A stretch of 64,000 nt of DNA from contig NZ_SLWA01000003.1 of NCBI RefSeq assembly GCF_004345565.1, positions 248,001 through 312,000 of the forward strand, given 5' to 3'. Below, piece after piece: positions 1-8,184 of this stretch. Origin of the DNA: Flavobacterium circumlabens (GTDB lineage: Bacteria; Bacteroidota; Bacteroidia; Flavobacteriales; Flavobacteriaceae). How positions within the stretch are numbered: position 1 is the first letter of the stretch; each line of letters starts with the position of its first letter. A model generated the notes under the pieces. It searched no databases. It worked only from the letters and a program-made list of their open reading frames with translations, and was not told where the DNA came from. The position numbers were made by a program, and so were the translations under genes.

Positions 1-147
1 CGTTATTACCAGGATTTGCTGGCACTTAATGTAGCAGAGAAATACGGGGTAAAATTAACTCCAACACGTCATTTAGAGTGGGGAAGCGAATGTTTTCTGC
101 ATGATCCGTCCGGTGTTTTATGGCACTTTGGGAAGTTTAATAAATAG
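1..147 (+). CDS. VOC (glyoxalase/bleomycin-resistance fold) protein, C-terminal part
   Basis: Only the last 48 codons are in the window; the frame is open from base 1 to a TAG at 145-147. The peptide ends in GSECFLHDPSGVLWHFGKFN, a pattern typical of the last beta strands of VOC-superfamily domains, in which a Glu or His in this area often binds metal. The substrate cannot be inferred. It converges with the minus-strand phosphoesterase at 261-941, and an inverted repeat lies between them. Confidence 0.7.
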   Translation, partial: RYYQDLLALNVAEKYGVKLTPTRHLEWGSECFLHDPSGVLWHFGKFNK

Positions 148-242
148 TTTTTTTGCCACTAATTTCACGAATTGGCACGAATTTTATTAAAATTAAGCAT
201 ATTTCAATTAGTGAAAATTCGTGCCAATTCGTGGCAAAAAAA
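148..242. repeat. Imperfect long inverted repeat between convergent genes
   Basis: The left arm (148-185) and right arm (214-242) are reverse complements, except that the left arm carries 9 extra bases (taatttcac) inside the stem. The core of the arms reads gaattggcacgaatttt. A-tracts and T-tracts flank the stem, so it could act as a bidirectional terminator for the VOC and phosphoesterase genes. Repeats with this 'gccac gaatt' wording are, from memory, common between genes in Flavobacterium. Confidence 0.75.
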
Positions 243-260
243 TATGTGCGCCAAAAAAAA

Positions 261-941
261 TCAAATCATGAAATCTGCTAAATGAATGGTGTTGCTTTTC
301 CTCTGATACCAATCATTATAAACTAATTCTAAGTTTTCCACCGTAAACTCCCCAAAATCAAAATTACGGAATTTTTCGACGGCCTCGATTAATTGCTTCG
401 AATGCTGAAGTTCTTCCTGAAATCGCATTACGGTAGAATGTGCAGCAGAGATAGTATAGCGGCTGTCTATAGTTTGTTGTAAAGTTGAATTCTTAAAATT
501 CTCACGCAGTTTATTTCGTAAGTTATTCAGGGATTCATCAGTCGGGAAGCCTTGAATCATCAAGGCGGAAGGAGAAGCTGTAACTCCTTTGAATTTAATT
601 GTAATGCCGTCTAAATCTACCAGGCTTTTACAAATAACTTCAATGTAATCGTTAGGCGAAATCTGATTTAAGCGAAATTCCTCCGAACAGGAAATAATTG
701 ACATTACCGTAATGTGAATATCTGAATCAGGATAATAATATTGTGTAGGTTCCACTTCTTTTAAGGCTTCTAAAAACAACTTAATCTTTGTTTTTACGGT
801 ATCGTTTGGGCGAATGAGCAGTGTTATTCCAAATCGGGAATCAGATTCATTATTGATTTGAGAATCAGGAATGCAATTTCCGGCCAGAATAGCTTCGGAA
901 GATTTTTTATAGAGCTGATTGTAATGTTCAGTTAGATTCAT
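261..941 (-). CDS. 2H phosphoesterase / 2'-5' RNA ligase-like protein
   Basis: A 226-residue cytosolic protein with two HxTx motifs, HITV (His76) and HSTV (His168), about 90 residues apart. This is the hallmark of the 2H phosphoesterase superfamily (LigT, cyclic phosphodiesterases, AKAP7-like), whose two His residues act on 2',3'-cyclic or 2'-5' phosphodiester bonds in RNA or nucleotides. The length fits single-domain bacterial members. No signal peptide is seen. It stands alone between a convergent VOC gene and a DUF1801 remnant, so the context does not point to a substrate. Confidence 0.8.
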   Translation of the reverse strand: MNLTEHYNQLYKKSSEAILAGNCIPDSQINNESDSRFGITLLIRPNDTVKTKIKLFLEALKEVEPTQYYYPDSDIHITVMSIISCSEEFRLNQISPNDYIEVICKSLVDLDGITIKFKGVTASPSALMIQGFPTDESLNNLRNKLRENFKNSTLQQTIDSRYTISAAHSTVMRFQEELQHSKQLIEAVEKFRNFDFGEFTVENLELVYNDWYQRKSNTIHLADFMI

Positions 942-946
942 TGGGG

Positions 947-1138
947 TTATTTGATTTTTCCTTTTTCTAAATTTTCCTGTAGCCTGAATTTTACAATTTT
1001 GGTAATTAAGGCAAATGGCATTGGTTGGTTTAAAGGAAATTGTAGAGAACCTTTTCCTGATTTGTATTTATAAAGTTCCTCTTTAAAAGTTTCATGACCG
1101 CTGGGCAAAGCATACAGGCCAATGTGCTTTTTTTGTTT
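947..1138 (-). pseudogene. DUF1801 (YdhG-like) protein, C-terminal remnant
   Basis: A 63-codon open stretch in one minus-strand frame ends in TAA at 947-949. It reads KKHIGLYALPSGHETFKEEL, then KGSLQFPLNQPMPFALITK and IVKFRLQENL, which match the C-terminal half of DUF1801 domains. No start codon lies upstream in frame. The coding similarity stops where a run of 'ggtttcaggtttcaagtt' repeats (from 1137 up) begins. The N-terminal half seems to have been replaced or deleted at the repeat. It lies 5 bp downstream of the phosphoesterase start. Confidence 0.75.
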
Positions 1139-1195
1139 CAGGTTTCAGGTTTCAAGTTCCGTACAGAACCTGAAACTTGAAACTGAGAACTCCTC
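1137..1195. repeat. Low-complexity 'caggtttcaagttc' repeat with inverted copy
   Basis: Direct copies of gtttcag / gtttcaag are followed after a short spacer by the inverted form gaacctgaaacttgaaac, giving an imperfect hairpin. Similar wording recurs at 60895-60945 and 61808-61830, ahead of two plus-strand genes. It borders the broken end of the DUF1801 remnant and lies just after the 3' end of the SRPBCC gene. Confidence 0.7.
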
Positions 1196-1663
1196 CTACG
1201 CCAGCCCTTTCGGGAATCTGTCCAGCACCAAATTAAGTTGAATATGATGTTCTAAATAGGCTTTTGCACCGGCTAAAACTAAAGTAAAACCTTCAGTTGA
1301 ATTTCGGACCTGATCAATTATGGTGTCAGAATCTCCTTTTAGACCTGAATTGGTGATGCTTACAAAAGTTTCGCTTTCGTTTAACGGGGTAAAAATCCAT
1401 TCTACTAAAGTGATTTCATCCGGATTTCCCCATTCGATCACAATCTTCTGATTTTCTTTGATCACTTTCGTTAAGACCGTCAGCGAAAAGCCATACATTT
1501 CCCAGGTCCATTCAGTCGATTGGTCTTCTTCTAATTTTCCCGAACCCTTGCTAAACCAAAAGTTACTGGTGATTTCGGGATTTATAAAAGCCTGAAAAAC
1601 TTCTGAAACAGGTTTTCTTATCAGCATTTCGGCTTTTGCGAATTTATTGTTCTCGGTTTTCAT
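1196..1663 (-). CDS. SRPBCC / AHSA1-type START-like domain protein
   Basis: A 155-residue protein with the SRPBCC pattern: an N-terminal strand 'AEMLIRKPVSEVFQAFINPE', a middle WFSKGSG region, a WEMYGF strand, 'IVIEWGNP', and a C-terminal helix with GFTLVLAGAKAYLEH. AHSA1-like START folds form a hydrophobic cavity; the ligand is unknown for most bacterial members. Such genes often sit beside DUF1801 genes, as with the remnant downstream. Its start follows an intergenic stretch rich in 'gagacctgagac' repeats (about 1700-1735). Confidence 0.85.
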   Translation of the reverse strand: MKTENNKFAKAEMLIRKPVSEVFQAFINPEITSNFWFSKGSGKLEEDQSTEWTWEMYGFSLTVLTKVIKENQKIVIEWGNPDEITLVEWIFTPLNESETFVSITNSGLKGDSDTIIDQVRNSTEGFTLVLAGAKAYLEHHIQLNLVLDRFPKGLA

Positions 1664-1769
1664 AGAATATAAATGTAGAATGTTTTTGTAAAATGTAAAA
1701 TGTCATCTGAGACCTGAGACTGAGACCTGAGATCTAAAACCTCTAATTTATGAAATTTAATTTTAAGGT

Positions 1770-2351
1770 TTATATTTTCTCTTTATCAATCCATTTTCCG
1801 GTAGTTGGCGCTACGTAATGCTTCATTTTGTGTAATAAATCCTCGATATTGTCACTTACCAAAAGCATTTCTTTATTGACGTTTTTCAGGAAACCTTTAT
1901 CGACCATGGTCTGGGTCAGTGCTATTAGAGAATCGTAAAAGCCGTTTATGTTTAAAATCGCAATGGGTTTTTTATGTAAGCCTAATTGCGCCCATGTCAG
2001 CATTTCAAATAGTTCTTCGAGAGTTCCGAAACCACCCGGAAGTGCAATGACGCCATCGCATAAATCATTCATTTTGGTTTTTCTTTCGTGCATGCTTTCG
2101 ACTAAAATTAATTCGGTCAGTCCCTGATGTGCAATTTCTTTGGAACGCAGGAAATCGGGTAAAACACCAATTACTTTTCCGCCTTCACTGAGTGTTCCGT
2201 CTGCCACTGCACCCATCAGGCCTACATTGGCGCCTCCGTAAACCAATTCTATATTATGCTGGGCCAGTGTTTTTCCTAGCAAGGCTGCTTGTTGTGTGTA
2301 TATTTCTTCCGTTCCAAAGCTGGAGCCGCAGAATACAGTGATTCTTTTCAT
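1770..2351 (-). CDS. LOG family protein (cytokinin riboside 5'-monophosphate phosphoribohydrolase type)
   Basis: A 193-residue Rossmann-fold protein of the TIGR00730/LOG family. It carries the N-terminal FCGSS motif, the 'YGGANVGLMGAVADG' nucleotide-binding loop and the catalytic PGGFGTLEE motif (residues 105-113). Family members hydrolyse the N-glycosidic bond of nucleoside monophosphates (AMP or cytokinin ribotides). The length is normal for the family. It lies 12 bp downstream of the GNAT gene on the same strand and may be cotranscribed with it. Confidence 0.93.
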   Translation of the reverse strand: MKRITVFCGSSFGTEEIYTQQAALLGKTLAQHNIELVYGGANVGLMGAVADGTLSEGGKVIGVLPDFLRSKEIAHQGLTELILVESMHERKTKMNDLCDGVIALPGGFGTLEELFEMLTWAQLGLHKKPIAILNINGFYDSLIALTQTMVDKGFLKNVNKEMLLVSDNIEDLLHKMKHYVAPTTGKWIDKEKI

Positions 2352-2363
2352 GCTGTTTTTGTT

Positions 2364-2897
2364 TTATTCTTGTTTTTTTATTTCGTACACAAAATTATGA
2401 CGGGATGGTTCGTTGTAATAAGCGACCTCTATTTCTTCTGTTTTTACGGCACCGAGTTTTTCTATTGCTTTTTGCGAACGGTAATTTTCTGCCCCGATAT
2501 GAAACTGAACTTTATCGACAGATTTAAAAGCATAATCCAGCATCATTTTTTTTACCTGAGCATTAAATCCGGTGCCCCAAAACTTTCTTCCGTAAAATGT
2601 ATAGCCGATAAAAACACTTTTATTTTCCGGTTCATATTCATAAAATCGGGTACTTCCGGCTATTTCACCCGTACTTTTATCCATAATAAGAAAAGCGCCT
2701 TTGCTTTCCATGGCACCTTCAAAGAAATTTCGGAAAACGTCTCTTTCGTAGCGGTTTTTATTCGGATGCTGCTCCCAGATTAAAGGATCTGAAGCAACTT
2801 TGTAAAGTTCTTCAAAATGATTTTCCTGCAAAGGAATTAATTTTGTCAGATCATCTTCTAAAATTTCAGGTTGTAGATTTAAAAGGGATGTATTCAT
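2364..2897 (-). CDS. GNAT family N-acetyltransferase (RimJ/RimL type)
   Basis: A 177-residue single-domain acetyltransferase. It shows 'LIPLQENHFEELYKVASDP' at the N terminus, 'GSTRFYEYEPENKSVFIGYT' in the centre, then 'WGTGFNAQVKKMMLDYAF' (a degenerate acetyl-CoA pyrophosphate loop) and 'ENYRSQKAIEKLGAV', the usual C-terminal signature of RimJ/RimL-like enzymes. The acceptor substrate is unknown. It is followed by the LOG gene after 12 bp and lies 18 bp from the lactonase stop. Confidence 0.88.
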   Translation of the reverse strand: MNTSLLNLQPEILEDDLTKLIPLQENHFEELYKVASDPLIWEQHPNKNRYERDVFRNFFEGAMESKGAFLIMDKSTGEIAGSTRFYEYEPENKSVFIGYTFYGRKFWGTGFNAQVKKMMLDYAFKSVDKVQFHIGAENYRSQKAIEKLGAVKTEEIEVAYYNEPSRHNFVYEIKKQE

Positions 2898-2915
2898 TTT
2901 GAGCGGTTTTTAAAG

Positions 2916-4040
2916 TTATATTTTTTTGATCTGAACACAGGAAACATTTTCCAGTTTTACTTCTTTTCCCGTTTTTTTAAGCAAGCCCGTTTTTGGATTC
3001 CGTTTGAAAACAATAACATTTCCGGTAAGGACATTGGATGCGATCAGGAATTTTCCGGTTTCATCAATTGCAAAAATGCGGGGATGTTTTCCTAAAGTCG
3101 ACTGATAGCCAATACTTGTCAAAAGTCCGTTGGCACCGATAGAAAAAATGGCAATATTGTTTTCTTTCCCTCTGTTGGTGGCATATAAAAATTTTCCGTC
3201 AGGCGCAATATGAATGTCTGAACTTTCAAAACCTTCGGTAATGGAATCCGGATGTGTGTTGATGCGCTGGATCTTTTTTAAACTTCCGTTTTCATATTGG
3301 TAAACACTTACGGATACTGACATTTCTTCGATACAATACCCGAATTTCTGATTCGGATGAAAGGTCAAATGCCGCGGTCCGCTCTCCGGATCTGTTTTGG
3401 TAAAGGGAATGGGGGCTTCAACTAAAGGCTGTTTCAGGGTTGCATCAAATTGATAACAACGGATTTTATCAGCGCCCAAATCAGGCAGGAATACATAATC
3501 AAATTGTGGCGAAAAGATAGTGGAATGAATATGGGAACGGGTTTGCCTTTTTTTATGGACACTTCCATCCTGATATTGAAAATTTTGCGCAATCGAATCT
3601 ATTTTGCCATTTTCCATCAAAGGATGAACCGAAACACTTCCTTCGGTATAATTACCATTTATAAGCCATTTACCACTTTTATGAACAGAAACGTAAACCG
3701 GATTTTCGCCGCCACTGGACTGTTTGTTTAAAAAAGTAAGCGTTTTATTTTGTGGATTAAATTCGAAACTGCTGACGCTTCCTGCATTTTCTGTTTTACT
3801 GTCTGTGCAGGCATAAACGTATTTTCCGTTTGGGGATACCGTCAAAAACGACGGATTGATCAGGTTTTTTGCTGCAGTTATTTTGGTTAGCTTACCCTTT
3901 AAAGTATCCAGCTGATATACGACAATAGATTCTGCCGCTTTATCCCTGTTGTAGGAACCTAAAAAAACGTAGGTGTTTTGGGAAAAGGCAGTGCATGATA
4001 GTAGTGAAAAAAGTACGAACAGATTAAATTTTAATTTCAA
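2916..4040 (-). CDS. Secreted lactonase family (6-phosphogluconolactonase-like) beta-propeller protein
   Basis: A 374-residue protein with a signal peptide (MKLKFNLFVLFSLLSCTAFS) followed by a seven-bladed propeller. Blades are marked by repeated 'LTVSPNGKYVYACTDS', 'LTFHPNQKFGYCIEE' and 'IHIAPDGKFLYATNRG' segments. This matches the Lactonase (Pgl/YbhE) family. Exported Bacteroidetes members have unknown substrates, so hydrolysis of 6-phosphogluconolactone is not assured. The signal contains a Cys (LLSC) that could be a lipobox, but the SPI-type site TAFSQN looks equally likely. Confidence 0.88.
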   Translation of the reverse strand: MKLKFNLFVLFSLLSCTAFSQNTYVFLGSYNRDKAAESIVVYQLDTLKGKLTKITAAKNLINPSFLTVSPNGKYVYACTDSKTENAGSVSSFEFNPQNKTLTFLNKQSSGGENPVYVSVHKSGKWLINGNYTEGSVSVHPLMENGKIDSIAQNFQYQDGSVHKKRQTRSHIHSTIFSPQFDYVFLPDLGADKIRCYQFDATLKQPLVEAPIPFTKTDPESGPRHLTFHPNQKFGYCIEEMSVSVSVYQYENGSLKKIQRINTHPDSITEGFESSDIHIAPDGKFLYATNRGKENNIAIFSIGANGLLTSIGYQSTLGKHPRIFAIDETGKFLIASNVLTGNVIVFKRNPKTGLLKKTGKEVKLENVSCVQIKKI

Positions 4041-4071
4041 GTTTTCCGGTTTTAAGGGTTATTTTAATCAT

Positions 4072-5169
4072 TTATTCTACGCCTTTCCACCACTGCTGAA
4101 ATTGCTGATTTTCATTTTTCAGTTCGACTAATTCACCGATCATCGGTGTAATTAACGGAATTGGATTTTCTGATAAATCATTTAATTCCGTCACTTTTTT
4201 CAAAGGTTCATCCCACGGATGCATGGCCAGTGCGAATTTTGAGGAATGTACCGGAAAAACTCTTTTTGCTTTTAGGTCTTTCATCGCTTTGATTACATCT
4301 TCGGGCAAATTATGAATATATCTCCACGCCGGATTGTACTGACCGTTATCGATTAGTGCCAGGTCGAAAGGGCCAAATTTTGCGCCAATTTCTGCAAAGT
4401 GGGTATCATAGCCGCTGTCACCGCCGAGATACATTTTAAAATTTTGGGTTTCTAACACAAAGGAAGTCCAAAGTGTATTGCAGCGTTTAATTCCCCTGCC
4501 CGAAAAATGTCGGGACGGAGTGGTATAAAGTGTCAGATTGGAATCAAGTTCTATTTTTTCATGCCAGTCTCTTTCGATAATATCGTTTGTTGGAAAGCCC
4601 CAAAATTCAAAATGTGAACCCACGCCAAGCGCACAGATTACTTTTTTGATTTTTGGCTTCAGTTTCAAAATTGTTGCGTAATCCAGATGGTCATAATGAT
4701 CGTGAGTGATTAATAAATAATCAATTGGAGGAAAATCTTCAGCCGCATAAATCTCAGTTCCTTTAAATGCTTTTGTAGTTCCATAAACAGGGGAGGCGTT
4801 GCCGCTAAAAACGGGATCTATCAAAAATCGTTTTCCTGCAAGCTGAATGAAATAAGAAGAATGTCCAAACCAGATTAAAACATCCTGATCAATAGGAAGT
4901 TCCAGTAAATTGGTCTTGATGGAGGGAATTAAATCTTTCGGAACTTTTCTGTCTACCTTTTTAAACAAAAAATCAGAGATGATATTAAAATAGCCGTAGC
5001 CTTCTGCAAGTTCAGGCGTGAAGTTTTGGTTTTCGAATCTACCGTTTTTAAATTGTGGTGATTTTTGTAGTAAAGCCAATCTTTCACCAGCTGGTTTTTT
5101 ACCATATCGCGGATGTTTAAAAACGTAAATAAGAAAGGCAAGTAAAAGAATCAGTAGGGTAATAGCCAT
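4072..5169 (-). CDS. MBL-fold metallohydrolase, membrane-anchored (UlaG / NAPE-PLD-like)
   Basis: A 365-residue protein with an N-terminal hydrophobic anchor (AITLLILLLAFLIYVF). The metal-binding signature THDHYDHLDY is present, followed by HFSGRG, 'YLGGDSGYDTHF' and a late 'FPVHSSKFALAMHPWDEP'. This layout matches the UlaG/NAPE-phospholipase D-like branch of the metallo-beta-lactamase fold. The substrate is unknown; phospholipids or lactones are possible. It starts 9 bp downstream of the stop of the DUF1801 gene and is probably cotranscribed with it. Confidence 0.88.
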   Translation of the reverse strand: MAITLLILLLAFLIYVFKHPRYGKKPAGERLALLQKSPQFKNGRFENQNFTPELAEGYGYFNIISDFLFKKVDRKVPKDLIPSIKTNLLELPIDQDVLIWFGHSSYFIQLAGKRFLIDPVFSGNASPVYGTTKAFKGTEIYAAEDFPPIDYLLITHDHYDHLDYATILKLKPKIKKVICALGVGSHFEFWGFPTNDIIERDWHEKIELDSNLTLYTTPSRHFSGRGIKRCNTLWTSFVLETQNFKMYLGGDSGYDTHFAEIGAKFGPFDLALIDNGQYNPAWRYIHNLPEDVIKAMKDLKAKRVFPVHSSKFALAMHPWDEPLKKVTELNDLSENPIPLITPMIGELVELKNENQQFQQWWKGVE

Positions 5170-5177
5170 AGTGGTAT

Positions 5178-5603
5178 TTAATTTGAGGGATATAAATTTT
5201 TTAAATATTCTAATGAATGTAAAATCATTTTTTTGAGTACTTCAGGTTCAATGTCGGCTAATTTTTTAATGTAAATACAACCTTTTGAAGCTTTATGTTT
5301 TCCTAATTCAGAAAGTATTTCTTCTCTGTTTTCGGGTGAAGTATAGAGGTAAAGTGAAATGGCAGCTTTTCTTGGCGAAAAGGCAACAAGCGGCGCATCA
5401 CCTTCATGGCCGCTGGCATATTTATAGTGGTAACTCCCGAAACCAATAATACTGGGTCCCCACATTTTGGGTTCGAAACCTGTAATTTTCTGCATCATTC
5501 TGATGAGTTCAAACGCATCCTTTTTTTTCGTCTCTTCTTCAACGAAAATATTTATAAAATCAACAACATTACTTTGGGTTTCGGTAGTTTTATTCTTTGC
5601 CAT
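5178..5603 (-). CDS. DUF1801 domain-containing protein
   Basis: A 141-residue protein with the DUF1801 core: 'RMMQKITGFEPKMWGPSIIG', 'FGSYHYKYASGHEGDAPLVA', 'FSPRKAAISLYLY', 'LGKHKASKGCIYIKKLAD'. The family shares its fold with YdhG/Fra-like proteins; its function is not established, although iron-related roles have been proposed for relatives. It is intact, unlike the DUF1801 remnant at 947-1138. It sits 13 bp after the serine hydrolase stop and 9 bp before the MBL-fold gene. Confidence 0.9.
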   Translation of the reverse strand: MAKNKTTETQSNVVDFINIFVEEETKKKDAFELIRMMQKITGFEPKMWGPSIIGFGSYHYKYASGHEGDAPLVAFSPRKAAISLYLYTSPENREEILSELGKHKASKGCIYIKKLADIEPEVLKKMILHSLEYLKNLYPSN

Positions 5604-5615
5604 TGTATTTTATTT

Positions 5616-6647
5616 TTAATTCAGTACATCACTTTTCAAAAGGATATTTTTGATCTTAATCTCAGCATTATATAACAAATCCGAATTTTCGTTGGTCTGA
5701 TTTTCCAAAATAATCAAACTGACATCACTTTTTGGGAAATACAAATTTACAGAAGAAAAACCATCTCCTAAACCGGTATGGCCTCTATATTTTGGCGTTT
5801 CTTTGTCTACAATTCTAAGTCCGTATCCGTACCCTTGTTTTTCTTTTCCAAAAACATTGTGCTGTGCTTTTATATTGTAATGAATCATAAGTTGGTACGA
5901 TTCAGGCTTCAGTATCTTTCCTTTGTGAAGATTGTTGTTCCAGATAGCCAAATCATTTACGGTAGAAATAATTCCATTAGATGCGACACTTTCAGGTGTA
6001 ATTATAGATTTTTCGACCTTTTTGAAAGTATTGTTCGTATTGAGGTAACCTGATACTAAGTTTTTATTTTCGTTTTGAGAATAGCAAAAAGTATTTTTCA
6101 TTTGTAACTTCTTAAAAAGTGCATTGGCTACTTCCGAATAACTTTTTTTAGCCGTAAACGCAATAATCTGACCTAATAATCCATAACTTAAATTACCATA
6201 TTTAAAATCTGTTCCGGGCTTGAAAAGCAAAGGTTTTTGCAAATCTGTGATTCCATGAGAATGATTCAATAATTGATGCACTGTTACAGAATCTGCCCAC
6301 GGCTGCGTTAGATAAGGCAGGTATTTTTTTATGGGAGATTTCAGGTCAATTCTGCCTTTCTCAACTTCTTTCAAAATCAACACTGCTGTAATTTGTCTCG
6401 TGTTTGACATGATTTCAAATTCGCTGTCGATTGTCAACGCTGTCTTTTTTTCAAAATCAGCAAAACCCTGCGCTTTGCTATAAACTGTTTTTCCTTTTTT
6501 GGAAATAACGACAACACCATTAAATTTAGGTTCCGTAACTTTAATCAAACTGTCTATTTGGACGCTTAATTGGTCTTTTTTTTGCGAAAATGAATGGTTA
6601 CTTAACAGTAAGAAAAGGAAAGAGAATAAAAAGGAAGCTCGTAGCAT
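5616..6647 (-). CDS. Serine hydrolase, class C beta-lactamase-like, with SxxK changed to SxxR
   Basis: A 343-residue exported protein with a signal peptide (FLFSFLFLLLSNHSFSQ). The fold is recognisable from 'FEIMSNTRQITAVLILKEVE' (normally SxSK), the YGN triad (residues 150-152) and the H-T-G triad (290-292). In the first motif Ser81 is kept but the catalytic Lys is Arg84 (codon AGA). In penicillin-binding proteins and class C enzymes this Lys is the general base, so activity may be weak or lost. The protein is otherwise intact and full length. A role in D-Ala peptide or ester hydrolysis is a family guess. Confidence 0.85.
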   Translation of the reverse strand: MLRASFLFSFLFLLLSNHSFSQKKDQLSVQIDSLIKVTEPKFNGVVVISKKGKTVYSKAQGFADFEKKTALTIDSEFEIMSNTRQITAVLILKEVEKGRIDLKSPIKKYLPYLTQPWADSVTVHQLLNHSHGITDLQKPLLFKPGTDFKYGNLSYGLLGQIIAFTAKKSYSEVANALFKKLQMKNTFCYSQNENKNLVSGYLNTNNTFKKVEKSIITPESVASNGIISTVNDLAIWNNNLHKGKILKPESYQLMIHYNIKAQHNVFGKEKQGYGYGLRIVDKETPKYRGHTGLGDGFSSVNLYFPKSDVSLIILENQTNENSDLLYNAEIKIKNILLKSDVLN

Positions 6648-6678
6648 TAGGGTTATGTTTGGATTTAGTTTGTTTTAT

Positions 6679-6740
6679 AGTTTTCAGTCTCGGTCTCAGT
6701 CTCAGTCTCAGTAGCAAACTGCGACCGAAAACTGAGACTA
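6679..6740. repeat. Tandem 'ctcagt' repeat with partial inverted copy
   Basis: Four copies of a cagtctc-like hexamer or heptamer are followed by cgaccgaaaactgagac, which is roughly the reverse complement of the left part. It fills the gap between the serine hydrolase start and the SnoaL-like gene stop. The wording is like that near 1700-1735. It may work as a weak hairpin; nothing else is visible in the gap. Confidence 0.6.
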
Positions 6741-6742
6741 TA

Positions 6743-7111
6743 TTAGAACATTCCGTTTTCGTTGATCATTTTAGCAGGAACGGCCTGGCCTAAATCCCAA
6801 AGCTCTACTATTTTATCAGATTCAAACCTGAAAATGTGAACTACTGCAACACCGTGGTCCTTGCTGTTTTGCTTTACATGCGAATGTACGGCAACCATTT
6901 CTTTATCTCCAATCGTATGATGAATTTCAAAAATCTTATTTGGATTTTGCCGGGACGATTCCTCCATTGCCAGCATCAAAGTATTGGCATCTCCTTTAAA
7001 ATAAACATTATGATGCTTAAAACCCACACCCACGTAAAGGCGAAATGCCTCATGCGAATGCCCTTTTGCTGCCAGTTTCAAAAAGTCCTTTGCAATATAT
7101 TTCTTAGTCAT
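6743..7111 (-). CDS. Nuclear transport factor 2 / SnoaL-like family protein
   Basis: A 122-residue cone-fold protein. It shows 'KAKDFLKLAAKGHSHEAF'-type N-terminal helices (seen as AKDFLKLAAKGHSHEAF), 'YVGVGFKHHNVYFKGDANTL', 'IHHTIGDKEMVAVHSHVKQ' and 'AVVHIFRFESDKIVELWDLG', the conserved pattern of SnoaL-like polyketide-cyclase or NTF2 domains. The family covers isomerases, cyclases and ligand-binding proteins, so the function is unknown. The His-rich VHSHVKQN strand is typical. It lies next to AraC and NmrA-like genes that may form a small redox-response group. Confidence 0.85.
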   Translation of the reverse strand: MTKKYIAKDFLKLAAKGHSHEAFRLYVGVGFKHHNVYFKGDANTLMLAMEESSRQNPNKIFEIHHTIGDKEMVAVHSHVKQNSKDHGVAVVHIFRFESDKIVELWDLGQAVPAKMINENGMF

Positions 7112-7257
7112 GATTTCAAAAATTTAAAAGCTAACTAAGTTATGAAATAACGGTCTAAAAATTTAAATAATTATTGCTTAATTAACTTTTACCACGAGAC
7201 GAAGTAGCGAATTTATGAAAATTATGAATTGTTTTCAGAAGGAGAAGATTTCTTTTA

Positions 7258-8172
7258 TTAGTTAAAAGATTGTCTGAATTCTAAAGGAGAAACCGTTGTT
7301 TTGGTTTTGAATAATTTACTGAACGACTGCTGATGCTCAAAACCCAGTTCAAAAGCAATTTCGCTAATCGATAAATCGGTTGTGGAAAGTTTTTCTTTTG
7401 CTTTTTCGATCAATTTATCATGAATGTGCTGTTGTGTGCTTTGACCGGTGAGTGTTTTTAGCAATACGCTTAAATAATTGGGAGTGATATTTAAGGTTTC
7501 TGCAATATAATGAACTGTTGGTAAACCGTTTTTAGTCAAAGTATTAGTGCTGAAATACTCCTCCAGCAAGTTTTCTAAGCGGGCCAGAATCTGATGATTG
7601 CTTATTTTTCGTGTAATAAACTGGCGGTTGTAAAAACGTTCTGCATACGTAAGCAGCAATTCAATTTGAGCGATAATAACATCCTGGCTGAATTTATCAA
7701 TATTTGACTGATATTCCTGCTGAATATTTTTGATTATATTGATAATCATTTTCTCTTCTTTGTCTGAAAGATGCAGGGCTTCATGAACCGAATAGCCAAA
7801 ATACTCGTATTGTTTGATCTTTTTAGCAAGCGGTGTATTCCATAAAAAATCAGGATGGATCAATAAAGACCATCCTGTATGTTGTAACTCTGCATTGCCT
7901 TCTATAGAAAAAACCTGACCCGGCGAGATAAATAACAAAACCCCTTCCTTAAAATCATATTCCTGCTGCCCGTATTTCATTTTGGCATTTGCACCTCGTT
8001 TTAATGCAATCGAATAAAAGTCAAGCATTAGGCTTCTCGGTTCATTTTCGTTCAGATATTTTAAATCTTCGAAATTATAAACGCTCACTAAAGGATGCTC
8101 GGGTTTTGGCAAATCACGAAACTCATGAAATTCGCTGATACTTTTTATTCGGAGAGGTTGTTGATTTGCCAT
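7258..8172 (-). CDS. AraC family transcriptional regulator
   Basis: A 304-residue protein with an N-terminal cupin-like sensor region (about residues 20-140, including 'FKEGVLLFISPGQVFSIEG') and a C-terminal double helix-turn-helix (about 205-303). The latter shows 'HYIAETLNITPNYLSVLLKT' and 'ISEIAFELGFEHQQSFSKLF', the AraC/XylS signature. It starts 12 bp downstream of the NmrA-like gene stop on the same strand. It probably regulates that gene or itself; the effector is unknown. Confidence 0.93.
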   Translation of the reverse strand: MANQQPLRIKSISEFHEFRDLPKPEHPLVSVYNFEDLKYLNENEPRSLMLDFYSIALKRGANAKMKYGQQEYDFKEGVLLFISPGQVFSIEGNAELQHTGWSLLIHPDFLWNTPLAKKIKQYEYFGYSVHEALHLSDKEEKMIINIIKNIQQEYQSNIDKFSQDVIIAQIELLLTYAERFYNRQFITRKISNHQILARLENLLEEYFSTNTLTKNGLPTVHYIAETLNITPNYLSVLLKTLTGQSTQQHIHDKLIEKAKEKLSTTDLSISEIAFELGFEHQQSFSKLFKTKTTVSPLEFRQSFN

Positions 8173-8184
8173 AGTCTAAGGTAC

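Noticed and set aside
2289..2783. A 164-codon plus-strand ORF opposite the acetyltransferase gene.
   Set aside because: It is an antisense shadow of two well-supported minus-strand genes, rich in Phe as expected for AT-rich antisense frames.
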